Below are positions 1 to 9,000 of a stretch of 64,000 nucleotides of DNA, in pieces. Numbering within the stretch: the stretch's first letter is position 1; every line of letters starts with the position of its first letter. The notes below the pieces were generated by a model that had not been told where the DNA came from, searched no databases, and saw only the letters and a list, made by a program, of their open reading frames with translations. Origin of the DNA: an endosymbiont of Galathealinum brachiosum (GTDB lineage: Bacteria > Pseudomonadota > Gammaproteobacteria > SZUA-229); contig QFXC01000003.1 of assembly GCA_003349885.1 (NCBI GenBank), forward strand, positions 112,196 to 176,195. Direction: 5' to 3'. The position numbers were made by a program, and so were the translations under genes.

Positions 1-1443
1 TTTGCTTTCTACCCAGACTTTTTGTTTATGCAGTTCAATTATTTTTTTAACAATACATAAACCAAGCCCGGCATGACCATCTTTACGTTCTGGCGTATGT
101 GCCTGATGAAATTGTTCAAATACCAGTGCTTGTTGTTCTACAGGTATTCCCTGACCTGTATCAATTACTTTAACAGTTAAACTTCCATCTTCCGGGGCTG
201 CGATGCTAACTGTGATATGGCCATTTGTGTTGCTATAATAAATAGCATTGTTAATTAAATTGTCTAATACGCGTTCAATTAAACCTATATCGGCCAAAAC
301 GACAGGGTTATCTGTTTCAGAAATTATGTTCAGTTTTATGTTCTTTTTCTGAGTATTAATTTCAAATTTGGCTAAGACATCATAGACAAGTTCGAGTACA
401 GGAAAACTCTCCATAATGGGCTGGTGTTCACGTGCATCCAGTTTAGCTAATTCAAACAAACCATCTATTAATTTTTGTAAACTATTAGCCTGTTTACTTG
501 TTGTTTTTAGATATTTTTTTCGATCATTATCAGATAAATTGTCATATTTTATGGTTAAAGTTTCAAGGTAACCCTGTATTGATGCCAAAGGAGTTCGTAA
601 ATCATGTGAAATGTTAGCTACCATTTCACGGCGTAAATTATCCTGTTGCTTTAGAGCTGACCATTGTTTATGAATGTGTAACGTCATACGAGCAATATAT
701 TTTTCCAGTTCACTTATTTCATCCGGGATTATCAAATTTGATACACAAAAACCGGATGTGCTAGCAGATGAGAAATCATTGCTAACAAAATTGGCCACAT
801 TTTCCTGTAAGTTTTTTATACGGTAAGTTATTCGATAGAATAAAAAAAGTCCCAAAAGTAACCCCATTAGTAAGCTGCCAGTCAATACCATTCCACCAAG
901 ATAAATGATAGTGTTTTGTGATTGTGTATTAATGGCTTTAGTTAATTCTTCTCCCTGAAGCACGACATATAAATATCCTTCCGGATTTGATTTGTCAGGT
1001 ATGGCTGTAACTGAAAATGATTTTTTAGTTTCGTGTGAACGAGGGTCATCACCTAATATATTTAGTTGTTCTGGTTTTTCAATGCGTTGTCTGACCGGGT
1101 TAAGATTAATTGAGTTGCGTTTTACTTTTCCCGGCTCGGCAGAATAGGCAAGAATATTACCATTTAAATCCAGATAGTATATTTCAATGCTGGGGTTAAT
1201 AGTCATATATTGCATGAATGTTTCTTTCATAGCTTTTTTATCAATTTTACCGTCATGAACTATTTTTTTATCGTTAACAAGGTTAAGAGCAAGATTATGG
1301 TTAATTAGTTGTAAACTGGACTGATTAATTTGCTGCAGCATATAGCTGGCAAAAATAGTATAGGATAAACCAACTACTAGCAGAATAAGACCAAGGCCAG
1401 CTGCCATTTTAAAGTAAAGTGTGTGAATGAAAGAGGTTTTCAT
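1..1443 (-). CDS. Sensor histidine kinase, C-terminus cut off by window edge
   Basis: Membrane sensor kinase, partial: it starts at 1443 and is still open at base 1 (481 codons visible). Two membrane segments are visible, at about residues 12-32 and 172-200, with a periplasmic sensor region between them and a linker after the second. The dimerisation/phosphoacceptor box NISHDLRTP has its His near residue 280. The ATPase part shows an N box (DNLINNAIYYS), a DTGQGIP box and a GLGLCIVKK box, so little more than the last strand is missing. It lies 118 bp downstream of the OmpR-type regulator on the same strand, and the two probably form one two-component system. Its stimulus is not readable from sequence. 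Confidence 0.93.
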   Translation of the reverse strand, partial: MKTSFIHTLYFKMAAGLGLILLVVGLSYTIFASYMLQQINQSSLQLINHNLALNLVNDKKIVHDGKIDKKAMKETFMQYMTINPSIEIYYLDLNGNILAYSAEPGKVKRNSINLNPVRQRIEKPEQLNILGDDPRSHETKKSFSVTAIPDKSNPEGYLYVVLQGEELTKAINTQSQNTIIYLGGMVLTGSLLMGLLLGLFLFYRITYRIKNLQENVANFVSNDFSSASTSGFCVSNLIIPDEISELEKYIARMTLHIHKQWSALKQQDNLRREMVANISHDLRTPLASIQGYLETLTIKYDNLSDNDRKKYLKTTSKQANSLQKLIDGLFELAKLDAREHQPIMESFPVLELVYDVLAKFEINTQKKNIKLNIISETDNPVVLADIGLIERVLDNLINNAIYYSNTNGHITVSIAAPEDGSLTVKVIDTGQGIPVEQQALVFEQFHQAHTPERKDGHAGLGLCIVKKIIELHKQKVWVESK

Positions 1444-1561
1444 AATTAGTTGCTTATTTTGTTAATATTGTTGTTTCTTCAGATGGTAATGGTCTTGAAC
1501 TCTTAAAGTATTGTTTTCATTTAGAAATGTTCGAGGATGTAGATTTGAATGTTATAAACTT

Positions 1562-2272
1562 TTATGCAGCAGACGCTATAAACTGATAACCCACTCCCCA
1601 GATAGTTTTAATAAACTGTGGTGTTCTAGGATCAGTTTCAAGCTTACCTCTTAAACGGTTTATGTGGGAATTTACGGTGTGCTCATAACCTTCATGCCCA
1701 TATCCCCAAACTTTATCAAGTAGTTGCATACGATCAAATACCTGACCAGGGTGTTTAGCAAAATGTAGTAATAGATCAAATTCTTTGGCGGTTAATACGA
1801 GGTGTTGTTGATGTTTAATTACTTCGCGTGTTTGAGTGTTTATGCTTAAATCTATAAATTCAAGTTTTTCAGAACGGATTGATTTAACTGACATAGCATC
1901 ATGACGGCGTATTAAAGCTTTAACTCGTGCAACCATTTCCATCAGGCTGAAAGGTTTTGTTAGATAATCATCTGCACCTGATTCAAGGCCTAGTACTCTA
2001 TCGATTTCAGAAGAGCGTGAAGTGAGCATTAATATAGGAGTATATGTTTTACTCGTATTACGAATTTTTTTACAAATATTAATACCGTTCATACCCGGCA
2101 ACATAATATCAAGAATAATAAGGTCGTAATCACTTTGTTTGATTTTGTTCCAGCCATCTATGCCGTCGTAGTAAGTATCTACCTGTATGCCAATATCACT
2201 CAGGTGTAATTTTATCAGGTCAGATATATCTCGGTTGTCTTCTACAACTATTACTTTTTTATTCTTCATCAT
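1562..2272 (-). CDS. OmpR/PhoB-family response regulator
   Basis: DNA-binding response regulator of 236 residues, normal length for the family. The N-terminal receiver has the acidic pair near residues 11-12, phosphoacceptor Asp55 (LDIMLPG) and the conserved Lys in LTKPF. The C-terminal winged-helix domain (about 130-235) has typical OmpR-class residues (LTAKEFDLLLH, VWGYGHEG, HINRLRGKLE, IWGVGYQF). It is the probable partner of the kinase that follows. Two spondin-domain genes lie just upstream on the same strand and may be its targets, or part of the same transcript through the hairpin at 2279-2312. Confidence 0.93.
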   Translation of the reverse strand: MMKNKKVIVVEDNRDISDLIKLHLSDIGIQVDTYYDGIDGWNKIKQSDYDLIILDIMLPGMNGINICKKIRNTSKTYTPILMLTSRSSEIDRVLGLESGADDYLTKPFSLMEMVARVKALIRRHDAMSVKSIRSEKLEFIDLSINTQTREVIKHQQHLVLTAKEFDLLLHFAKHPGQVFDRMQLLDKVWGYGHEGYEHTVNSHINRLRGKLETDPRTPQFIKTIWGVGYQFIASAA

Positions 2273-2278
2273 GATTTA

Positions 2279-2312
2279 ATCGTCGCTACAGTTTTACAGC
2301 TGTAGCGACGAT
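2279..2312 (-). terminator. Hairpin between the spondin gene and the response regulator
   Basis: Perfect 13-bp inverted repeat (arms 2279-2291 and 2300-2312, core CGTCGCTACAG/CTGTAGCGACG) with an 8-base loop. It sits between the stop of the spondin gene and the start of the regulator, both on the minus strand. In that direction it is followed by ATTAAATC, not a clear U-tract, so it may be a weak terminator, an attenuator or a transcript-end stabiliser that lowers read-through into the two-component genes. Confidence 0.55.
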
Positions 2313-2329
2313 ATCCTTCTCTTTGTAAA

Positions 2330-3013
2330 TTAAAGTGCAGTTACTACAATTCGAAGAGTTGGGTTGTCGAACTTATCAGCACTGTTAAGTGTAGAGTTGG
2401 CAAAGTTATCATCAGCCGACACTATTCCACCATGAGCGGTTACAACAGAAGTTACATCATCACGGGATGCATTAAATCCTTCTCCGCCATCAGATGGGCC
2501 TGGGATGGTGCCACTTAATTCACTGTTAAACTCGGTACCCGCATCATAAACATGGGTGTAGTAAACACTAGTCTGACCGGGTTCAAGCTCAACAAGTTCA
2601 ATTCCATTTAAACCACTAAAACCATCATTGGTATTAATTAACATACCTGCGATAGACAGGTTCTTAAATGTATCGTTAACGGCTTCTAAGTTGAACTGCA
2701 TGCTTTCACCCGGGAACAGGGGGGAAGAGCTGCTATATTGAGGGTTGCCTCGTCTCAGATTTAATAAACCGCTGCCATCACCACCTTCAGCCATTACTTC
2801 AAGTTCTTCACTGGCCTGTTCACCAATTTTCCAGAAGCTGAAGTTTTTATTGTGTAGCATTGCTACAGGAGGTGACAGTGGCTGACCATTAGTTATATTG
2901 GTTATGCTGATTTGATATTCCTGCATTTGATCGTGATTACATGCAGAAAGAGTCAGTAGCATTGCCCCTGCCATAGAGGTGTTAAGTAAAACTTTAGATG
3001 CAAATTTTTTCAT
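2330..3013 (-). CDS. Spondin-domain lipoprotein
   Basis: Predicted exported lipoprotein of 227 residues. It begins with a lysine-containing n-region, a hydrophobic stretch and a lipobox ending LTLSAC at residues 21-25. The mature part fits the bacterial spondin-domain family: ISITNITNGQPLSPP, MAEGGDGSGL, MLINTNDGFSGLNGIE, YDAGTEFNSEL. It is a clear paralogue of the gene immediately upstream (11 bp gap, same strand) but lipidated, whereas the upstream copy has an ordinary signal peptide. In eukaryotes spondin domains act at cell surfaces and in matrix; the bacterial role is unknown. Family assignment is from recognised motifs, function is not known. Confidence 0.82.
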   Translation of the reverse strand: MKKFASKVLLNTSMAGAMLLTLSACNHDQMQEYQISITNITNGQPLSPPVAMLHNKNFSFWKIGEQASEELEVMAEGGDGSGLLNLRRGNPQYSSSSPLFPGESMQFNLEAVNDTFKNLSIAGMLINTNDGFSGLNGIELVELEPGQTSVYYTHVYDAGTEFNSELSGTIPGPSDGGEGFNASRDDVTSVVTAHGGIVSADDNFANSTLNSADKFDNPTLRIVVTAL

Positions 3014-3024
3014 TCGCTTATCTC

Positions 3025-3723
3025 CTATTTAACTTCAACAACCAGACGGGCTACAGGGTTCAACCAACGGTGTACGCGACTATCAATATCACTTATACCG
3101 CCTGTCGCATCTGTATCACCAATTACGCCACGGTGAATATGTATGTTGGTATTGTTTTCAGTATTTGCAACACCAGATGCACCTGTACCACTTTGACCAA
3201 GTGGGTCGCCGGGAATACCGGGTGCTCCTGGAGCACCGCCACCATTAACTATTTCATCATTCACTTCTGTGCCAGCATCATATCCGTTGAGGTAGTAAGT
3301 GTAAGTGCCAGCTTCAACTGGAATTGCTAATGAATCCAGCCCGACAAACCCGTCATTAGTGGGTAAAATCATGGCGGCTACAGAAAGATGAGTATTAATT
3401 TCCTGAGTAGATAATTCTAAACTAACGCTTTGTCCTGGCGCCATCAAACCATCAGCCGGGTTCGCATTAATATCAGCAGTAACTGCGGTTAAATCACTTA
3501 CCAGACCGGAAATATCACCCCCTTCAGCCATTGCTTGAAGACTCGCGGAAGCAGATGTATTGATTTCAAATATATGCTGGTCAGAAGCGTGCGCGCTAAA
3601 AATAAGTGGTGTAAAATGATTACCGTGAGTCAGGTTTGTAAAGGTAATGTTTAAGTCCTGTGCCGATGCATTGCCAATTGAGACGGCAGTTACTGCCATG
3701 GCTAGAAGTAGTTTCTTGTTCAT
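3025..3723 (-). CDS. Spondin-domain secreted protein
   Basis: Exported protein of 232 residues with a cleavable signal peptide ending ASA near residue 21. The mature protein matches the spondin family: LNITFTNLTHGNHFTPL, MAEGGDISGL, MILPTNDGFVGLDSL, YDAGTEVNDEI. A proline/glycine-rich insert (GGGAPGAPGIPGDPLG) lies in the C-terminal half. It is first in a two-gene tandem with the lipoprotein paralogue downstream. About 236 bp of non-coding DNA precede it, so a promoter is expected there. A soluble plus a lipidated copy suggests an envelope pair (inference). Confidence 0.82.
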   Translation of the reverse strand: MNKKLLLAMAVTAVSIGNASAQDLNITFTNLTHGNHFTPLIFSAHASDQHIFEINTSASASLQAMAEGGDISGLVSDLTAVTADINANPADGLMAPGQSVSLELSTQEINTHLSVAAMILPTNDGFVGLDSLAIPVEAGTYTYYLNGYDAGTEVNDEIVNGGGAPGAPGIPGDPLGQSGTGASGVANTENNTNIHIHRGVIGDTDATGGISDIDSRVHRWLNPVARLVVEVK

Positions 3724-3959
3724 ATCGATTCCTTGTTATAGTTAGATAGTTACAGCAAGGATATGTTGCACTTGAAATATCAACCCAAAATCACAGAAAT
3801 CTCACGAAAGTTTAACATTTGATGTTTATCTGGATTTTATATAATCGACTGATATCTGATTGAAAATGAGCCGGTAATGATGAGGTGTAGAGATACTCTA
3901 GAAATTCAGACTATATAATGGTTCGGGAATAGATAATATTATTGAATCAGGTCAGTAAA

Positions 3960-4535
3960 TTAATCACAGCGTGGGTCACTATTTTGTGTCCAACGAATTA
4001 AAAAATCTGGAACAGGTAGTGAATCACAGCCATGGTCCTGTTCGCAAATCATATCCCATTCAGGTTCGGCTTTCTGGTGACATTCGAAACAGTTTCCTCC
4101 AAATTTATTAATTACCTGAGTTGTTCCCCTGACTTTTATTTTCGAACCCTCTTCTGAAACATCCAGTTCAAAGAACTCCCAGTCATTTGTTTTTGGGCTC
4201 CAGCCATTATGATGTTTGATCATAACTTCGGCAGGAATTAACTGTACGATAGAGCCGGGTGGATATTTGGCTCCATTTTTAGAATTTGCAGCTATTATGG
4301 TTGCGTCTAAATTACCCAGAATGTTTCCAACAAAAAAACCGCGGACAGGCTGCATTTTTTTCAGGCAAACAAACGTATCTTTAGTAACTGTAATAGCTTT
4401 TTTAGGGTCAGTTATATTTTTTTCTACATAAGCGGGTGTTTCGTTTTCAGCACTAAAAATAGCGCAACCTGCATAACTTAATGGCCATAAGAAAATCAGT
4501 AATATGGTTGTCTGCTTAATAAAGTGTTCAATCAT
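3960..4535 (-). CDS. Monohaem c-type cytochrome, possibly cytochrome P460-like
   Basis: Exported cytochrome of 191 residues. An N-terminal hydrophobic segment (about 9-25) ends near a Cys, so it may be a signal peptide or lipobox. The only haem-binding motif is CFECH, about 153 residues in. The FFVGN, WEFFELD and CFECHQKAEPEWD pattern resembles small P460-like cytochromes, but I cannot confirm the family. It is last in an operon with a Tat-exported molybdenum hydroxylase that has no FAD subunit. Serving as the periplasmic electron acceptor of that enzyme is the natural inference. Confidence 0.72.
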   Translation of the reverse strand: MIEHFIKQTTILLIFLWPLSYAGCAIFSAENETPAYVEKNITDPKKAITVTKDTFVCLKKMQPVRGFFVGNILGNLDATIIAANSKNGAKYPPGSIVQLIPAEVMIKHHNGWSPKTNDWEFFELDVSEEGSKIKVRGTTQVINKFGGNCFECHQKAEPEWDMICEQDHGCDSLPVPDFLIRWTQNSDPRCD

Positions 4536-4551
4536 ATAATCTTGCCTGTTA

Positions 4552-5118
4552 TCAATTTATATCGCTTATTGTATCTATATCTTTGATTATGCCTGCGTCA
4601 TTGACATCAATAAGCTTCAGATATTTCTTATTATTTTTTATTATGTCCCTTGCTCCTTTATCATTACATAATTCAGCCAGTTCAGGAAAAAAATGTTTGC
4701 TGAATAAAACAGGGTGACCTCTCTTTCCCTTATAAGTTGGAGCAATGATGCATTTATTGTTATTTAACTGTTGAGATATGCTGTTAATCGTTTCAACTTT
4801 AATAAAGGGCATATCGGCCAGAGCAATTAAGCAGGCGTCTGTTTTTTTTATTTCATTAATAGCGCAGGCAATGCTGCTACCCATGCCATTATGAGATCGG
4901 GTATTTGTTATAACGGTATAATGGTTGTTAGTAAATAATTTTAGTAGTCTGGTTGAGTCTGGACTAATGACAGCAATGCTATGCGGGCAGGCCTGTAATA
5001 ATGTTTCTGCTGCCTGTAATGCGATGGTTTTACCATTATCCAGAACGTGTATTAGTTTGTTTGTGCCAAACCGGGTGCTCTGACCTGCCGCTAGTAGAAT
5101 GCCGGTTATTTTACTCAT
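4552..5118 (-). CDS. MobA-like nucleotidyltransferase (molybdenum cofactor cytidylyl/guanylyltransferase)
   Basis: NTP transferase of 188 residues from the MobA/MocA group, which attaches a nucleotide to molybdopterin so that the cofactor can be inserted into hydroxylases. The N-terminal nucleotide loop LLAAGQSTRFGTNK (residues 8-21) and the metal-binding ALADMPF motif are intact. It overlaps the end of xdhC by 4 bp and belongs to the operon that encodes a xanthine-dehydrogenase-type enzyme, which normally carries the cytosine dinucleotide form. MocA-type activity is therefore more likely than MobA. Confidence 0.86.
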   Translation of the reverse strand: MSKITGILLAAGQSTRFGTNKLIHVLDNGKTIALQAAETLLQACPHSIAVISPDSTRLLKLFTNNHYTVITNTRSHNGMGSSIACAINEIKKTDACLIALADMPFIKVETINSISQQLNNNKCIIAPTYKGKRGHPVLFSKHFFPELAELCNDKGARDIIKNNKKYLKLIDVNDAGIIKDIDTISDIN

Positions 5119-6125
5119 GCAACATTAATATTATTTTGTGCAATCTGGCTTTTGCCATCATTCGATATATTTACAGATAAATTTCTGTTAGCAGTAATAT
5201 CCGCCATAATTGAAACAGCAATTTCTGCAGGTGTGTGGCTACCTATTGGTAAACCAACTGGAGCGTGTAACTGTTTTATCTGCAGTGGTGAGAGCTCCAG
5301 TTCTGCCAGACGTTTACGACGATTATCATTATTGCGTTTTGAGCCAAGTGAGCCTACATAAAAACAGTTAAGCGTTAAGGCTTCTAATAGAGCCATATCA
5401 TCAAGTTTCGGATCGTGAGTGAGGGTTAATACGATTGAGCGTTGGTGGTTACTTATTTCTTTAACGGCATCATCAGGCATTATTTTAATTAGTTCTATTT
5501 CTTTTAACGGCCAGGCTATTTGATATTCTTCTCTCGGGTCACATACAATAATATGATAATTGAGCATCAAACCAATTTGTGCCACGTATTGTGATAAATG
5601 ACCCGCACCAATTAGTAGTATTGTCCAGGCAGGGCCAAATACTTTTTTAATCGTATTGTCGTGATAACTAAACTCATCTGTAGCACTGGCCGGGTGCAGG
5701 CTAACTTCACCTGTGTTTAAACATACACGTCGACAAACCAGCTGACCTTTGTTTATTTTATTTATAATCGTTTCAAGTTGTAATCTGTTTTCTAACTGCT
5801 CAACTAATAATTCGATCCTGCCACCACAGGGCAAACCTGAGCGTTCAGCCAGCTGGTTATTGCTACCATAGGCAAGGGTAGTGGGGTGGTTGTTTTTTTC
5901 GTTATTTGTTAGTTGGTTTTGTTTAACTCTACTGAGTAAATCTTCTTCAATACAACCACCAGAGACAGAACCGGCGTGTAGTCCATCACTACGTATAATC
6001 ATTAGTGAGCCGACCGGTCTGGGTGATGAACCCCATGTTTTCAAAACAGTGATGAGTGTGATCTGGTGACCCTGTTTCAGCCAGTTGAGAGCGGTTTGTA
6101 ATATTTCCTGATCACTGTCGAGCAT
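5115..6125 (-). CDS. xdhC: XdhC-family molybdoenzyme maturation protein
   Basis: Chaperone that binds molybdenum cofactor, promotes its sulfuration and delivers it to xanthine-dehydrogenase-type enzymes. The N-terminal XdhC/CoxI domain carries GSVSGGCIEEDL. A Rossmann-type C-terminal half carries ILLIGAGHLSQYVAQIG and ends with VGLPIGSHTPAEIAVSIMADI, typical of the family. I place the start at 6125 because GGAAAGAG lies just upstream. The longer frame would run into the hydroxylase gene, which stops at 6136. It lies between the large subunit and the nucleotidyltransferase, as expected for a maturation gene. Confidence 0.9.
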   Translation of the reverse strand: MLDSDQEILQTALNWLKQGHQITLITVLKTWGSSPRPVGSLMIIRSDGLHAGSVSGGCIEEDLLSRVKQNQLTNNEKNNHPTTLAYGSNNQLAERSGLPCGGRIELLVEQLENRLQLETIINKINKGQLVCRRVCLNTGEVSLHPASATDEFSYHDNTIKKVFGPAWTILLIGAGHLSQYVAQIGLMLNYHIIVCDPREEYQIAWPLKEIELIKIMPDDAVKEISNHQRSIVLTLTHDPKLDDMALLEALTLNCFYVGSLGSKRNNDNRRKRLAELELSPLQIKQLHAPVGLPIGSHTPAEIAVSIMADITANRNLSVNISNDGKSQIAQNNINVA

Positions 6126-6135
6126 TTTCTCTTTC

Positions 6136-8352
6136 CTAAACGTTTTGAGGTAACGGAAGTTGATAATATCGTTTACCCGTAACAGCATACAATGCATTGG
6201 CTACTGCTGGTGCAATAACTGGAGTAGCGGGTTCACCTACACCACTGGGTGGCAGTGATGATTTTATAATATGTACTTCAACAGAAGGCATCTGATTTAA
6301 ACGTAATACAGTGTAATCATGAAAGTTAGACTGTTCAACCAGACCGTCCTTTAATGTTATTTTACTCGTAAGGGCCGCGGACAAGCCATAACCCATTCCA
6401 CCTTCCATCTGTGCACGAATCACATCAGGGTTAACCGCTACACCGCAGTCAACTGCAATAATGACCCGGTCAACACTAAAACTACTGTCATCATGCACGG
6501 TAACTTCAGCTACCTGAGCAACAAATGTATTAAACGATTCGTGTACTGCTATACCGCGGCCACGACCTTTTTTAAGCGTTTTATTCCAGCCCGCTTTTTC
6601 TGCGGCCAGTTCCATTACCGCCAGATGACGGGGGTGCTTTTTCAGCAATTCACGCCGAAAGGAAAATGCATCCTGTTTTGCTGCACTGGCAAGTTCATCA
6701 ATAAATGTTTCAACAGAAAATGCTGTGTGCGTTGAACCTACTGAGCGCCACCACTGAACCGGTACGGGTAATACGGGAGTATGTAAATCAACCTTTATGT
6801 TATCAATGGTATAGGGAATGTTCGCAGCACCTTCTACTGATGTTCCATCAATGCCATCTTTAATTAACCCGCCTTCAAATGCGGTGCCAGCTATAATTGA
6901 TTGCCCGACAATGCGGTGTTGCCATGCAACAGGATTACCTTTTTTGTCGAGCGCCGCTTTTAGTGTGTGGTAATAAAGCGGGCGATAATAACCATTTTGC
7001 GTATCATCTTCCCTTGACCAGACTAACTTAACAGGGGCTTTACCATTTATTGCTTTAGCAATAGTAGCCGCTTCTACAATATAATCAGAGTGAGGGTTTC
7101 CACGTCGGCCAAATGAGCCACCGGCGAAGAGCATATTGATTTTTACCTGTTCAGGTTTAATGCCAAGTGTTTTAGCGACTGCAAGCTGATCCAGTGTCTG
7201 TATCTGAGCACCATTCCATATTTCTACGCCATTATCATTAATCTGAATAACACAGTTCATTGGTTCCATTGTGCCATGGGCAAGATACGGGTATTCATAA
7301 CTTGCTTCTAAAACTGTCGCGGCATTTTTAAAAGCCAGTTTTATATCACCATCTGCCCTTGCAGACAGACCTTCTTTTTTTGCCAGTTGTTTATAGTTGT
7401 CGAGAATTTCATCACTACTCTTTTTAAATGCCTGAGTGTTGTCCCATTCAATCGTTAAAGCGTCACGGCCTTTTTTAGCGTTCCAGTAATTATCTGCAAG
7501 CACAGCTATGCCATTAGGTATCTGTACTACATCAGATACACCTTTTGTTTTTCTGGCTTTATCTGCATTAAAAGATTTTACGTTTGCGCCAAAGCGGGGT
7601 GGGTGAGCGACCACTGCGGTTAGCATTCCGGGTAATTTTATATCCTGTGTATAAATAGCTTTACCATTCGTTTTTCCCCGGCTGTCTTTTCTGTGTAGTT
7701 TGCTACCAATAAGAACAAAATCGTCCGGATCTTTTAACAGTACATCTTCTGGAACGGTCTGATGTGATGCGGCTTTAGCTAACTCGCCAAAACTGGCAGA
7801 CTGGTTTGAGGTGTTATGAATGACACGCCCCTGTTTAACGTCAATATCATTTTCTTCAACCTGCCATTGCTGAGCGGCCGCACTCACTAACATGTGACGT
7901 GCAGTAGCACCGGCTTTGCGCATTTGTGTATAGGCATTTGCAATGGCAGTACTACCACCTGTGCCCTGAGTCGGGCCCCAGAATAAATTGTTATAGAGTT
8001 TGGCATCAGCCGGAGCGGCTTCATATTTAATCTGACTCCAGTCTGCATCCAGTTCTTCTGCAACCAGTGTGGCCAGGCCCGTGTGGCTTCCCTGACCCAT
8101 TTCAAGATGTTTCATTATTACCGTAACCGTATTGTCTGTGCCAATGCGTACAAATGCATTTACATCAAATTCTTCGGTTACATCAACAGCAATTTTGTCA
8201 CCCGCAATTCCCGGGCCGGCTTCTACGTTACTGCCTGATTTGTCATTACATCCGCCCAGATACACTCCTAGAGTTAAACCTGCACTAACGGTTGCGCCTT
8301 TAATTAAAAAGTTACGACGACTTACATTAATTACATGATTATCTTTACTCAT
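6136..8352 (-). CDS. Tat-exported molybdopterin-binding subunit of an isoquinoline 1-oxidoreductase/aldehyde-oxidase-type hydroxylase
   Basis: Large catalytic subunit of 738 residues, xanthine oxidase superfamily, closest in style to IorB. The twin-arginine motif SRRNFLIKG lies at residues 11-19, followed by a hydrophobic stretch ending YLGGC. The precursor may thus be both Tat-exported and lipidated. Molybdenum-site regions are present (GGSFGRRGNPHSDY, QWWRSVGSTHTAF, and GVGEPATPVIAPA with the expected catalytic Glu near the C-terminus). It would hydroxylate an aldehyde or N-heteroaromatic in the periplasm, passing electrons through the 2Fe-2S subunit to a cytochrome. The substrate cannot be deduced. 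Confidence 0.92.
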   Translation of the reverse strand: MSKDNHVINVSRRNFLIKGATVSAGLTLGVYLGGCNDKSGSNVEAGPGIAGDKIAVDVTEEFDVNAFVRIGTDNTVTVIMKHLEMGQGSHTGLATLVAEELDADWSQIKYEAAPADAKLYNNLFWGPTQGTGGSTAIANAYTQMRKAGATARHMLVSAAAQQWQVEENDIDVKQGRVIHNTSNQSASFGELAKAASHQTVPEDVLLKDPDDFVLIGSKLHRKDSRGKTNGKAIYTQDIKLPGMLTAVVAHPPRFGANVKSFNADKARKTKGVSDVVQIPNGIAVLADNYWNAKKGRDALTIEWDNTQAFKKSSDEILDNYKQLAKKEGLSARADGDIKLAFKNAATVLEASYEYPYLAHGTMEPMNCVIQINDNGVEIWNGAQIQTLDQLAVAKTLGIKPEQVKINMLFAGGSFGRRGNPHSDYIVEAATIAKAINGKAPVKLVWSREDDTQNGYYRPLYYHTLKAALDKKGNPVAWQHRIVGQSIIAGTAFEGGLIKDGIDGTSVEGAANIPYTIDNIKVDLHTPVLPVPVQWWRSVGSTHTAFSVETFIDELASAAKQDAFSFRRELLKKHPRHLAVMELAAEKAGWNKTLKKGRGRGIAVHESFNTFVAQVAEVTVHDDSSFSVDRVIIAVDCGVAVNPDVIRAQMEGGMGYGLSAALTSKITLKDGLVEQSNFHDYTVLRLNQMPSVEVHIIKSSLPPSGVGEPATPVIAPAVANALYAVTGKRYYQLPLPQNV

Positions 8353-8364
8353 TTCAGCGATCCT

Positions 8365-8820
8365 TTATGCGAGAGTTTTAGCGGCCTGATGTATGGCAGC
8401 ACGAATACGTACATAGGTATTACATCTACATATATTGCCAGACATGGCAGCATCAATGTCTTTATCGCTGGGGCTGGGGTTATGGGTAAGTAAATCGATG
8501 GCCTGCATAACCTGACCGGACTGACAATAGCCGCACTGGGCAACATCAAGGTCTTGCCATGCATCCTGAACAGCTTTGGCAGGGCTGGAGCTTACACCTT
8601 CTATGGTTGTTATTTTTTTGTTCTCTACTGCACTGACAGGGGTAACACAGGAACGAGTTGCAATGCCATCCACATGCACCGTACAGGCTCCGCACTGTGA
8701 CATTCCGCAACCAAACTTGGTGCCGGTTAGATTAACTACATCACGAATAGCCCAGAGCAATGGCATGTCGGGCTCGACATCCAGAGTATGGCTTTTGTTA
8801 TTGATAGTGAGTTTGATCAT
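8365..8820 (-). CDS. 2Fe-2S subunit of the molybdenum hydroxylase
   Basis: Small iron-sulfur subunit of about 151 residues, IorA type. The plant-type ferredoxin cluster motif (CGMSQCGACTVHVDG with an upstream Cys) and the C-terminal cluster motif (CGYCQSGQ plus GNICRCNTY) are both intact, giving two [2Fe-2S] clusters. The start at 8820 is chosen because an AGGAG sequence lies 6 bases upstream; a longer reading from 8838 would place that site inside the gene. It is first in the operon and 12 bp from the large-subunit gene. It has no export signal, so it would be carried out by the folded Tat-targeted partner. Confidence 0.92.
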   Translation of the reverse strand: MIKLTINNKSHTLDVEPDMPLLWAIRDVVNLTGTKFGCGMSQCGACTVHVDGIATRSCVTPVSAVENKKITTIEGVSSSPAKAVQDAWQDLDVAQCGYCQSGQVMQAIDLLTHNPSPSDKDIDAAMSGNICRCNTYVRIRAAIHQAAKTLA

Positions 8821-9000
8821 TTCCAGCTCCTTTGTCATTTGATGCGTTTGAGTTTAGCAGGTAATTAAGTTGATTGTGATGAGTTGAGACAGGGCATGGA
8901 GCTTTTAACAATAATACTGTCGATTAATACAGGTTTAAATATGGTATTTTCAGGTTATTATCTGATGCTGAAGGTGTTTAATACATGAGGTAAGAAATAA

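Noticed and set aside
3025..3330. Plus-strand open frame of 110 codons across the spondin genes
   Set aside because: It lies antisense to two clear exported proteins, has odd composition (Cys/Thr-rich) and no ribosome site; it is a shadow.
6126..6197. Longer N-terminus for xdhC
   Set aside because: It would overlap the preceding gene by 62 bp, and GGAAAGAG precedes the internal ATG at 6125.
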